A stretch of 28,950 nt of DNA from Longimicrobiaceae bacterium. Lineage in GTDB: Bacteria > Gemmatimonadota > Gemmatimonadetes > Longimicrobiales > Longimicrobiaceae. Below the pieces are notes generated by a model. It saw only the letters and a program-made list of their open reading frames with translations. It ran no database searches and had not been told where the DNA came from. Positions within the stretch are counted from its first letter, which is position 1, and each line of letters opens with the position of its first letter. Positions 7,622-14,477 of the stretch are shown here, piece after piece. A program made the position numbers and the translations under genes. Where the stretch lies: NCBI GenBank assembly GCA_030146875.1, contig JASLAX010000109.1:1-28950 (forward strand), in the 5' to 3' direction.

Positions 7622-8362
7622 TCAGGGACGCGGCGCCGCGGCCGCGCCGGAATCATACGGCCGGGCGGCCTCGGCGCGCAGCACCGGCTCCAGCGTGCGC
7701 CACACGTTGGCCGCCACCCGCCGCTGACCCCGCGCGTTGGGGTGGATGCCGTCGGGCAGGTTCAGCTCCGGCTGCCCGGCCACCCCCTCCAGCAGGAAGG
7801 GGATAATGGGAAGCCCGTTGCTGCGCGCGATCTGCGGGTACATCTCCCGGAATCCTTCCGCGTAGCGCGGCCCCAGGTTGGGCGGCGCCATCATCCCCGC
7901 CAGCACCACGCGCGCCTGGGGCCGCTCGGCCTTCACGCGGTCCACGATGGCCTGGATGTCGGCGCGCGTGGAGTCCAGGTCGGAGCCGCGGAGCATGTCG
8001 TTGGCCCCCGTCTCCAGCACCAGCACCTGGAAGGGCTGGCGCAGGAGCCACTCCACGCGCCGTCGCGCGCCGGCCGCGGTCTCGCCGCTCACCCCGGCGT
8101 TCACCACCTCGAAGGGCAATCCGGCGGAGTCGATCTTCTCCTGCACCCGGGCGGGGTAGCCCTCCTCGGGGTCCAGCCCGTACGCGGCGGTGAGCGACGT
8201 GCCCACGAAGAGGACGACGCGGCGCTCCTCCCCCGCGGGGGCGGCGGCCGCGGCGGCGTCGGCGGCGGGGTCGGGTTTGCGTTCCTCGGCCGCGCAACCG
8301 ATCATGGTGGCGACCGCCGCCGACACGAACGCCAGCCGGAGCCGCGAGACAGGCATGCTCAT
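7622..8362 (-). CDS. tesA: TesA-like SGNH hydrolase (arylesterase/lysophospholipase), lipoprotein
   Basis: A 246-residue SGNH/GDSL esterase of the TesA type. Block I is FVGTSLTAAYG (Ser about 56; GTSL in place of the usual GDSL), block II NAGVSGET (Gly about 93), block III GANDM (Asn about 121) and block V DGIHPN (Asp about 204, His about 207), giving a complete catalytic set. The N-terminus is a lipoprotein signal with lipobox MIGC (Cys about 23), so the enzyme is probably lipid-anchored; E. coli TesA is a free periplasmic protein. ATG at 8362 is preferred because GGAGG lies 9 bases upstream; ATG at 8356 is possible. It is divergent from, and overlaps by 8 bases, the YbbA-type ATPase gene, matching the tesA/ybbA arrangement of E. 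coli. Confidence 0.9.
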   Translation of the reverse strand: MSMPVSRLRLAFVSAAVATMIGCAAEERKPDPAADAAAAAAPAGEERRVVLFVGTSLTAAYGLDPEEGYPARVQEKIDSAGLPFEVVNAGVSGETAAGARRRVEWLLRQPFQVLVLETGANDMLRGSDLDSTRADIQAIVDRVKAERPQARVVLAGMMAPPNLGPRYAEGFREMYPQIARSNGLPIIPFLLEGVAGQPELNLPDGIHPNARGQRRVAANVWRTLEPVLRAEAARPYDSGAAAAPRP

Positions 8363-9032
8363 CGTCGAGAACCTCCGGAAGACGTACGCGAGCGGCGGAA
8401 GGCCGCTCGATGCGTTGCGAGACGTGTCGTTCCGCGTGGAAGCGGGGGAGCTGGTCTCCATCGTGGGACCGTCGGGGAGCGGGAAGAGCACCCTGCTGGG
8501 GCTGCTGGCGGGCCTGGACCGCCCCAGCGCCGGCCGCGTGCTGCTGGAGGGCACCGACCTCTCCGCCCTCTCCGAGGACGGACGCGCCCGGCTGCGGCGC
8601 GACCGCATCGGCTTCGTCTTCCAGTCCTTCCAGCTCATCCCCACGCTGACGGCCCGGGAGAACGTACGCGTACCCCTGGACCTCGCCGGAGAGCCCGGCG
8701 CCGCCGCCCGGGCCAGCGACCTGCTGGGCCGCGTGGGCCTGGGCGACCGCGAGGACCACTACCCCTCGCAGCTCTCCGGGGGCGAGCAGCAGCGGGTGGC
8801 CATCGCCCGCGCCTTCGTGCACCACCCCTCCATTCTCTTCGCCGACGAGCCCACCGGCAACCTCGATGCCGCCACCGGCCACCGCATCGTGGAGCTGCTG
8901 GTGGAGCTGAACCGCGAGCGGGGCACCACGCTGGTGCTGGTCACGCACGATCCGGAGCTGGCCGCCCGCACCCACCGCGTGATCCGCCTGGCCGACGGCG
9001 CCATGGTCTCCGACGGCCCTCCGGACGCCTGA
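8355..9032 (+). CDS. ybbA: ABC transporter ATPase, YbbA/LolD (MacB) type
   Basis: A 225-residue ATPase of the LolD/MacB/YbbA group. Walker A GPSGSGKST is at 38-46, Q-loop Gln at 90, signature LSGGEQQR at 140-147, Walker B ILFADEP at 160-166 and switch His at 198. The length fits a stand-alone ATPase. The ATG at 8355 lies within the first codons of the divergent SGNH gene, so each promoter must lie inside the other gene. The expected FtsX-like permease is not adjacent but at 14478, beyond a four-gene cassette on the other strand. YbbA rather than LolD is inferred from synteny with the TesA-like gene and from the type of permease. Confidence 0.9.
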   Translation: MLIVENLRKTYASGGRPLDALRDVSFRVEAGELVSIVGPSGSGKSTLLGLLAGLDRPSAGRVLLEGTDLSALSEDGRARLRRDRIGFVFQSFQLIPTLTARENVRVPLDLAGEPGAAARASDLLGRVGLGDREDHYPSQLSGGEQQRVAIARAFVHHPSILFADEPTGNLDAATGHRIVELLVELNRERGTTLVLVTHDPELAARTHRVIRLADGAMVSDGPPDA

Positions 9033-9127
9033 CCATCCACGTCGCACGGCGTTGGAGGACGTCGCGCGGGATCCGGCGGCCGGACGTCCGACGTGTGCGA
9101 GCGCGTCCGACGACATCCGACGACGAA

Positions 9128-9162
9128 GAGGGGGCGCGGCCGAAAAGCGGCCGCGCCCCCTC
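9128..9162 (+). terminator. Perfect 15-bp terminator-like hairpin between convergent genes
   Basis: GAGGGGGCGCGGCCG (9128-9142) pairs perfectly with CGGCCGCGCCCCCTC (9148-9162) around the loop AAAAG. It lies between the ATPase gene ending at 9032 and the convergent nitrilase-like gene ending at 9202 and could serve both. No T-run follows. Upstream, 9080-9125 carries three near-copies of TCCGACG. Confidence 0.75.
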
Positions 9163-9196
9163 ACATTCGCGGGCGACGTCGCGGGGGACGCCGTCA

Positions 9197-9220
9197 CCCC
9201 GTCACGGCAGCGTGACGGGG
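9197..9220 (-). terminator. 10-bp hairpin overlapping the stop codon
   Basis: CCCCGTCACG (9197-9206), loop GCAG, CGTGACGGGG (9211-9220). The stop codon (9202-9204) of the nitrilase-like gene is inside the stem. Its upper half is shared with the 3' end of the neighbouring paralogue at 10441, where the stem is broken. It may be a termination or mRNA 3'-end element. Confidence 0.4.
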
Positions 9221-10296
9221 GCGTACGAGACGATCCGCTGGGTGAACCAGGCGGACGAAGAGATGGAGCCGCGGGCGAGCTGCAGCCCGCTCGGCAGGTT
9301 CTGCGTGAACACCGCGCCGGTGCCGGTCAGGTCGGTCAGCGAGCTGCTCCCCTTCTTCCGCAGGTCGGAGTTGGGGCCGGCCGGGTGGCCGTCGCAGAGC
9401 ATGACGTAGCCGTTCTGCCGCGCCACCACGTTCGGCGCGTCCACGTCCATCCCGCACGAGGTGACCAGGTGCAGGTCCACCGCGGGGGCGCTGCCGCCCT
9501 CCTTGGAGCTCCAGTCGCCCAGCACGCCCTTCAGCACGCCCTCGTCCTCGGTGTCGTCGTGCCGCGTCACGTTCTCGGCGTCGCGGTAGCGGCGCGCGTG
9601 CTCCAGGCACACCTCCAGCCCGAAGGTGAGGGGGGCGCCGGAGCCGTTGTTCACATCCTTCACCCGGAACAGGTGGCCCTTCCGCCAGGCCCAGTCGCCG
9701 ATGATGGTGCGGAAGTGGGCGTTGACGGCGCCGTCCTGGTCCTGGCGCCGGTTGCCGCTGGTGGCGTAGTCGATGTGCGACATCAGCCCCTTCTGGTTGG
9801 TGATGCCGTTCCCGATCACCGGCACCGCGCTGCTCCAGTCGCCGGACCCGAGCGTGACGGGCGTGCCGCCGCGCACCACGAACACGGTGTTGAAGTAGAG
9901 CAGCCGCGAGTCGTCGTCCGGGTCCGCCTGGCTCCAGAACGCGGTGCCGGGAACGATCAGCCAGTCGGCGAAGTCGCTGGTCTGGAACGACGCCAGGAGC
10001 GCCGCGAACAGGTTGGTGATCACGGAGGTGCTGCCGTAGCTGTCGGCGCTGCTGCGGAAGTAGAACTCCGGGGCGATGAAGACCTTGAGGGTGTCGCTGC
10101 CGCCCAGGTTGGTGGCGTTGTCCTTGGCCCACAGCGCCACGTCGCGCATGCGCTGCACGCGCACCCTGGCGTCGGCGTCGCTCAGCGAGCCGATGGCGTC
10201 GTTGGAGTACGGGGAGCTGGTGGCGGTCCCGGGGGAGGTGACGTTCAGGGTGGGGACCTCGTAGGCGACGAGCTGCGCCTTGCTGTAGTCGGGCAT
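9202..10296 (-). CDS. Nitrilase-superfamily-like protein, paralogue 1 (364 aa)
   Basis: Probable carbon-nitrogen hydrolase fold, assigned from a plausible catalytic triad in the right order: Glu77 in VFIAPEFYF, Lys169 in TNQKGLMSHIDY after a YFNTVFVV strand, and Cys230 in TFGLEVCLEH. Further blocks are GDWAWRKGHLF (200-210), VTSCGM (Cys281) and NGYVMLCDG (Cys301); the last two Cys are shared by all three paralogues and are not standard nitrilase features. The protein ends in a family signature RIVSYAPVTLP. There is no signal peptide or membrane segment, so it is probably cytoplasmic. The reaction and substrate are unknown; amide or nitrile hydrolysis or acyl transfer are the family possibilities. 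ATG at 10296 follows GAGAGGAAAG. It is the last gene of the minus-strand cassette. Confidence 0.8.
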   Translation of the reverse strand: MPDYSKAQLVAYEVPTLNVTSPGTATSSPYSNDAIGSLSDADARVRVQRMRDVALWAKDNATNLGGSDTLKVFIAPEFYFRSSADSYGSTSVITNLFAALLASFQTSDFADWLIVPGTAFWSQADPDDDSRLLYFNTVFVVRGGTPVTLGSGDWSSAVPVIGNGITNQKGLMSHIDYATSGNRRQDQDGAVNAHFRTIIGDWAWRKGHLFRVKDVNNGSGAPLTFGLEVCLEHARRYRDAENVTRHDDTEDEGVLKGVLGDWSSKEGGSAPAVDLHLVTSCGMDVDAPNVVARQNGYVMLCDGHPAGPNSDLRKKGSSSLTDLTGTGAVFTQNLPSGLQLARGSISSSAWFTQRIVSYAPVTLP

Positions 10297-10389
10297 TCGC
10301 TTTCCTCTCGGTGAAGACCGGTGTCGTGGTGGTGAGGGGGGGGAGGTCCGCAGACGCCGCGCGCCGCGGAGGGCCGCCGCCGGGGGACC

Positions 10390-10431
10390 GGCGGCGGGGG
10401 GCGGAGGAGGCGCAGGGCGCCCCCCGCCGCC
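10390..10431 (-). terminator. Terminator-like hairpin between nitrilase-like paralogues 1 and 2
   Basis: GGCGGCGGGGGGCG (10390-10403) pairs over 14 bases with CGCCCCCCGCCGCC (10418-10431). It starts 9 bases beyond the stop of paralogue 2. An alternative stem CCGCCGCCGG/CCGGCGGCGG just to the left could compete, allowing two exclusive folds. Confidence 0.6.
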
Positions 10432-10440
10432 GTCACCGCG

Positions 10441-11568
10441 TCACGGCAGGGGGACGCGGGCGTAGGAGACGATGCGCTGGGCGAACCAGCGGCCGCCGGG
10501 GATGGCGCCCTGGTCCAGGCGCAGCGGGCCGGGGATGGGGCCCGTCCACGGGGCGGGGGCGGCGGGGGCGCCCCCCAGGCCGCCGCCCGTCTTCTGCTGC
10601 TGCTGGCTGTGGGTGCCGGCGGGGTGGCCGTCGCAGCGCATGACGTAGCCGTTGTCGCGGGCGCAGACGTTGGCGGGGGAGATCGGCATGCCGCAGCAGG
10701 TCAGCAGGTGCACGTCGATGGCGGGCGGGTCCCACCCCTCACGCTCCTCCCAGTCGGCCAGGGCGCCGCGCAGCACCCCCTCGGCCACGCGGTTGCCGGG
10801 CTGCGGGTCGTCCAGGTCGGCGTAGCGGGCGCCGTGCTCCAGGCACACCTCCAGCCCGAAGGTGATGGGGTCGCCGTCCACCAGCCGGCCCATGACGGTG
10901 TTGGCGTGGTTGATCCCCTTCACCTGGAACAGGTGGCCCTTCCGCCACGCCCAGTCGCCGATGATGGCCTTGAAGTCGGGGTTCACGGCGCCGTCCCAGT
11001 CGCGGCGGTCGTTGCCGGGCTGGTAGTCGATGGGCGACATGATCGCCTTCTGGTTCGTGGTGCCCCCGCCCACCACCGGGACCGCCGACTCGCGGTCGTC
11101 GTCGTTCAGCGCCTCGGGCGGGCCGCCGCGAACCACGTTCACGGTGTTGAAGTACGCGCGGTCGCGCCCGGCGGCGGTGGACGCCGCGTTCCAGAACGTG
11201 CTGCCCGCCACGATCAGCCAGTGCTCGAAGTCGCCCACGTGGAAGGCGCTCATCAGGGCGCCGAAGATGTTGGTGGGGGCCTGGACCTCGTCGTACCCGT
11301 CCAGCCCGGCGCGGAAGTAGAACTCGGGGGCGATGAACACCTTCAGGGTGTCGGCGCCGCCCAGGTTGCCGGCGTTCCGCCGCGCCCAGTCGGCCACGTC
11401 CACCAGGCGCTGGACGCGCAGCGCGGCGTCCTCGTTCTGGTCGCCGCCCTGCCGCGAGAGCGCCTCGATCTGGTCGTCCGTGAACGGATCGGACGTGGCG
11501 TCGCCGGGGTCGGTGCAGGCGAGCGTGGGAACCTCGTACGCGACGAGCTGGACGTGCGTGTACGGCAT
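10441..11568 (-). CDS. Nitrilase-superfamily-like protein, paralogue 2 (375 aa)
   Basis: The closest relative of paralogue 1, sharing LVAYEVPTL at the N-terminus, NLGG.DTLKVFIAPEFYFR, IIGDWAWRKGHLF and ITFGLEVCLEH, and ending RIVSYARVPLP. The inferred triad is Glu82, Lys174 (NQKAIMSPIDY) and Cys242. The second Cys motif is LLTCCGM (Cys291 and Cys292) and the third is GYVMRCDGHPAG (Cys312). The segment between the third motif and the C-terminal signature (about 318-350) is Gln/Gly/Pro-rich and variable. ATG at 11568 follows GGAGG by 7 bases. DNA similarity to paralogue 1 extends to and just past the stop codon, so this pair arose by duplication within the cassette. Function unknown. Confidence 0.8.
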   Translation of the reverse strand: MPYTHVQLVAYEVPTLACTDPGDATSDPFTDDQIEALSRQGGDQNEDAALRVQRLVDVADWARRNAGNLGGADTLKVFIAPEFYFRAGLDGYDEVQAPTNIFGALMSAFHVGDFEHWLIVAGSTFWNAASTAAGRDRAYFNTVNVVRGGPPEALNDDDRESAVPVVGGGTTNQKAIMSPIDYQPGNDRRDWDGAVNPDFKAIIGDWAWRKGHLFQVKGINHANTVMGRLVDGDPITFGLEVCLEHGARYADLDDPQPGNRVAEGVLRGALADWEEREGWDPPAIDVHLLTCCGMPISPANVCARDNGYVMRCDGHPAGTHSQQQQKTGGGLGGAPAAPAPWTGPIPGPLRLDQGAIPGGRWFAQRIVSYARVPLP

Positions 11569-11646
11569 GGGAACGCCTCCGGGAGGAGGGGGAGGAGACC
11601 CGTGAGGCGGGCCGGCCGCGGTGGACGGACCGTCCCCCGCACCCAG

Positions 11647-11692
11647 GGAAACCCCGCGCCGGCACTCCCGGCAAACGCATGGGGGCCGGCGC
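11647..11692 (-). promoter_or_regulatory. Candidate regulatory region upstream of paralogue 2
   Basis: The 234-base spacer 11569-11802 has no gene. It holds an inverted repeat GCGCCGGC (11656-11663) / GCCGGCGC (11685-11692). Overlapping it on the minus strand is the pattern CCGGG..AGTGCCG..GTTTCC, which recurs at a similar distance upstream of paralogue 3 (14350-14377). The spacing and recurrence suggest a promoter or operator shared by the two genes; no canonical -35/-10 pair is evident. Confidence 0.3.
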
Positions 11693-11802
11693 TCCCGCGG
11701 AGGAGGCCGCCGGCCCCGCCGTCCACGGTCCTGGCCGTCCGCGGCCGCCGGAGCTCGTGCGGCGGGCAGAACGGGGCGGACGGGCCCCTCCGCTCGCGAG
11801 CG

Positions 11803-12375
11803 CTAGCGGCGGTACCTCCTGCCCATCACGTCGACCACCTCGCGGTCGATCTCCCCCGCGTCGCCCCCGGCGTGGTAGTCCGGCAGGAGCGCGGGGTCGA
11901 CCTGGACGTGCCCGTGGAAAGGGTCCAGGACCTGGAGGCGCGCGGGGTTCCCCATGGGCCCCAGGCATACGACGAAGTGGAGCCCGCCGCCGTTCCACGC
12001 CACCTTCAGGATGGCCGGCCGCGTCTTCGTGCGGTCGCTCAGGAAGCGCTGCATGTTGTCCCGCAGCACGCCGGGGCCGGGGTCGGGCAGGTATCGCGTG
12101 TGGACGGTCGCGTGGTACTGCGCCGACAGCACCTCCGTGAGCGAGGTCATGTAGGCGCCGTCCCGCTCGAAGTCCGGGTCCACGGAATCGCCCGCCTCGT
12201 ACAGCCCCGCCTCGATCTTCTTCAGGGCGTTGCGGGTGAAGTTCGGCTCGGCGTTCGAGGAGCCCAGCAGGCGGCAGACCATGGCCACGCACGAGGGGCC
12301 GCACTCGGAGGTGAGCTCCTGGCGGAAGAGCTGGACGGTGGAGCCGTCGGGCAGATGGGCGTTTTCCCAGGGCAT
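11803..12375 (-). CDS. C39-like / papain-like cysteine peptidase (190 aa)
   Basis: A stand-alone C39-like cysteine peptidase domain. The N-terminal block FRQELTSECGPSCVAMVCRLLG carries the oxyanion Gln19 and a catalytic Cys25 in ECG; the core His is in GGLHFVVCLG (His133) and the third residue in VLDPFHG (Asp151). This order and spacing fit C39 and related papain-fold domains. There is no membrane segment, ABC domain or signal peptide, so unlike bacteriocin-exporter C39 domains it would act alone in the cytoplasm. ATG at 12375 is chosen for GGAAGGA 9 bases upstream; the frame stays open further upstream but that part is low-complexity Arg/Gly/Pro. It lies between nitrilase-like paralogues 3 and 2. 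Physiological substrate unknown; the co-encoded nitrilase-like proteins or a peptide elsewhere are possible. Confidence 0.78.
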   Translation of the reverse strand: MPWENAHLPDGSTVQLFRQELTSECGPSCVAMVCRLLGSSNAEPNFTRNALKKIEAGLYEAGDSVDPDFERDGAYMTSLTEVLSAQYHATVHTRYLPDPGPGVLRDNMQRFLSDRTKTRPAILKVAWNGGGLHFVVCLGPMGNPARLQVLDPFHGHVQVDPALLPDYHAGGDAGEIDREVVDVMGRRYRR

Positions 12376-12489
12376 CGGACGAGATCCTTCCGCTGGCGTT
12401 CGGAGACCGGAAGCGGGGCCGCGACGGGCAGCCGAGGCCCCGGAGGGCCGCCCGCGGGGGATGCGGATGCGGGGGCCGCCGATGGAACG

Positions 12490-12550
12490 CCGCCGCGGCA
12501 CCGCGGCGGGACGCCGACGCGCCCCCGGACGGCGGACCGTCCGGGGGCGC
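12490..12550 (-). terminator. Two consecutive perfect hairpins after nitrilase-like paralogue 3
   Basis: GCGCCCCCGGACGG (12519-12532), loop CGGA, CCGTCCGGGGGCGC (12537-12550) makes a perfect 14-bp stem 21 bases beyond the stop of paralogue 3. A second stem CCGCCGCGG/CCGCGGCGG follows at 12490-12509. No T-run is present. They would separate paralogue 3 from the peptidase gene or stabilise the 3' end of its message. Confidence 0.65.
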
Positions 12551-12571
12551 GTGCGGCGCGCGCGGCGAAGC

Positions 12572-14284
12572 CTACCGGCCCGGGAGCGGGACCGGGCGGT
12601 ACGCGACCACCCGCTGCTCGGGCATGGCCCATCCCGACGGCACGGGCGGCCGCGGGATCTCCAGCCCGCCGGGGACCTTCTCGTCGACCAGGACGGCGGA
12701 CGGAGCGGAGGCGCCCGCCGCGTTCGACGCCCCCACCGCGCGGAAGTCGTAGCGCGGGAAGCTCGTGCTGGTGGAGCCGTCGCACAGCATCACGTACCCG
12801 CCGTCGCGAGCGCGGACGTGGTTCGGCATCGTCTTGGAGTTGTTCGTGGGGTTCACGCGCCCGTCGTTGACGTACATGCCGCAGGAGGAGATCAGGTGCA
12901 CGTCGATCTCGGGCTTCCTGACCAGGCGGAGCATGCGCTCGATCTGCTGGATCGCGTACGGCCGCTCCAGGTCGTACGACTGCTTGTTGATGTCGTAGAA
13001 CGGCAGCGGGTAGCGGGCGGCGAGCTCCTCCTCGGTGGGGTAGTACGACCCGTTCTTCAGGTTGGCGAGCTCCGCCTCCAGCGCCCCCTTCCCCTTCAGC
13101 CTGGCCAGGGCGCCGTTCAGCCGCCGGATGATGTCGGGGCGGTCGCGGTCGAACTGCTCCTTCCGCTCCGCCAGGCCGGGGAGCGTGGGGTACTTCGCCT
13201 CCAGGTCGGTGCCCGAGGGGTACCAGGTGGGGGTCTGCAGGTTCGTCAGCTCGGACTGGAGCGCGCTCTGGCGCGCCTGTAGCGCCGCGGCCTCCTTCGT
13301 GTCCCAGTGGTCGACCACGTCCTTCAGGACGCCGCGCAGGTGGTCCAGGCACACCTCCACGCCGAACCACACGTCGTCCACCACGAAGACGCGCTCCTTG
13401 ACCCGCTCCCAGTCGTTGAGGAGCGACTCGTAGAGAGGGGTGTTGTAGACGTCGCGCCCCTGGGGGTTGGGGTCGCCCACGTTGATGGCGGTCACGTCGA
13501 TGGTCGACATGTCGCCTTTGAACTCGGTGATGTAGCGCCCGCCCACGCCGCCCTGGATGATCACCGTGGAGTTCACGTAGTTGCTGCCCAGCCCCTGCTC
13601 GGCCTGCCAGTAGTTCGGCGGCACCACGCCGGGATCCACCTGGATGTCCCACATGAAGACCTTGGTGAAGTCCAGGTCCTCCAGGTCGGCGACCTTTCCG
13701 GCGCTCGCCAGCGCCCTGCCCGGCTTCAGGGGCGGCGTGGCGGTGGTGTCGATGCGCGCGTTGTTCGAGCTGAGGTAGAGCTGGAAGGCGATCGTCTTCT
13801 TGGCCGTCTCGCCCCAGTGGGAGAAGATGGTGCCGGGCACGATGAGCCAGTGCTTGAACTCGTCGGTCTGGAAGATCTCGCGCAGCGCCTGCATCAGCGT
13901 GTCGACGCTGCAGGGGTTCTCGGCCGTGGGGTCGTTGGTGAGCCCCGCGTGCGGGTAGCCCTCGCGGCCCTGCCGGAAGTAGAACTCCGGCGCCACGAAG
14001 ACCTTGAGCGTCTCGTCGTCGTCGTAGGCGTCGCCGCCGGTCAGCCCGGCCTTGGCGGTGGCGATCTTCTGCTGGGCGAAGCGCACCACCTCGCGCAGGC
14101 GGCGGGCGCGGACCAGCGCGTCGTCCACCAGCCACGGCTCGGCGCACGCGGGGCGGCTCTTCCCCTGGCGGTCCACGTGCGGGGCCGGCGCCGGCACGGC
14201 GTTCCCCGCGCCCACGGCGCCGGGATCGGTGGTGAAGAACGACTGGGTCTGGTAGGCGACGAACTGCACCTTCTTGTAAGCCAT
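12572..14284 (-). CDS. Nitrilase-superfamily-like protein, paralogue 3, with duplicated helical insert (570 aa)
   Basis: The longest and most divergent of the three nitrilase-like paralogues. Shared blocks are VQFVAYQTQSF (6-16), LKVFVAPEFYF (Glu100), HWLIVPGTIF (145-154), DFTKVFMWDI (candidate Lys208), WFGVEVCLDH (Cys312), VHLISSCGM (Cys468), GGYVMLCDG (Cys501) and the C-terminal RVVAYRPVPLPG. Between the Cys312 and Cys468 blocks it has about 120 extra residues forming two tandem, similar helical units (about 341-400 and 401-458: ALQSELTNLQ..WYPS and ALEAELANLK..YYPT). ATG at 14284 follows AGGAAG; the open frame upstream of it is not coding. It is probably the first gene of the cassette and is divergent from the YbbP-type permease gene. 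Function unknown. Confidence 0.8.
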   Translation of the reverse strand: MAYKKVQFVAYQTQSFFTTDPGAVGAGNAVPAPAPHVDRQGKSRPACAEPWLVDDALVRARRLREVVRFAQQKIATAKAGLTGGDAYDDDETLKVFVAPEFYFRQGREGYPHAGLTNDPTAENPCSVDTLMQALREIFQTDEFKHWLIVPGTIFSHWGETAKKTIAFQLYLSSNNARIDTTATPPLKPGRALASAGKVADLEDLDFTKVFMWDIQVDPGVVPPNYWQAEQGLGSNYVNSTVIIQGGVGGRYITEFKGDMSTIDVTAINVGDPNPQGRDVYNTPLYESLLNDWERVKERVFVVDDVWFGVEVCLDHLRGVLKDVVDHWDTKEAAALQARQSALQSELTNLQTPTWYPSGTDLEAKYPTLPGLAERKEQFDRDRPDIIRRLNGALARLKGKGALEAELANLKNGSYYPTEEELAARYPLPFYDINKQSYDLERPYAIQQIERMLRLVRKPEIDVHLISSCGMYVNDGRVNPTNNSKTMPNHVRARDGGYVMLCDGSTSTSFPRYDFRAVGASNAAGASAPSAVLVDEKVPGGLEIPRPPVPSGWAMPEQRVVAYRPVPLPGR

Positions 14285-14323
14285 GGGGGTCTTCCTGGGA
14301 GCGGTTCCGGGTCGAGAGGGGAT

Positions 14324-14377
14324 CGCGGCGCAACGCGCCGCGGCATGGAGGAAACGCCGGACGGCACTTGCCCCGGC
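14324..14377 (-). promoter_or_regulatory. Leader hairpin and candidate promoter region of the nitrilase-like cassette
   Basis: The 193-base divergent spacer 14285-14477 contains a perfect 8-bp palindrome CGCGGCGC-AAC-GCGCCGCG (14324-14342), about 40 bases before the start of paralogue 3. Next to it is the minus-strand pattern GGCAAGTGCCG..GTTTCC (14350-14377), also seen upstream of paralogue 2. It is the only place a promoter for the whole cassette could lie outside coding DNA. Confidence 0.35.
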
Positions 14378-14477
14378 GCCCCCGCAGTCCGAAGATCCCC
14401 CGTCGCCCCGCGCCGCGGGGCCGTGGTCCGCCACCGCGTGAGGTCCGCTTGCCCGTCCCCGTACCCGACCGCCGCCC

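Noticed and set aside
9046..9127. Attachment-site or operator array from three TCCGACG near-copies
   Set aside because: Copies are short, irregularly spaced and expected by chance at this composition; no integrase gene is nearby.
11569..11802. A short precursor peptide gene between the C39-like peptidase and nitrilase-like paralogue 2
   Set aside because: No frame with a ribosome-binding site and a double-glycine leader is seen; the open frames are Arg/Pro/Gly shadows.
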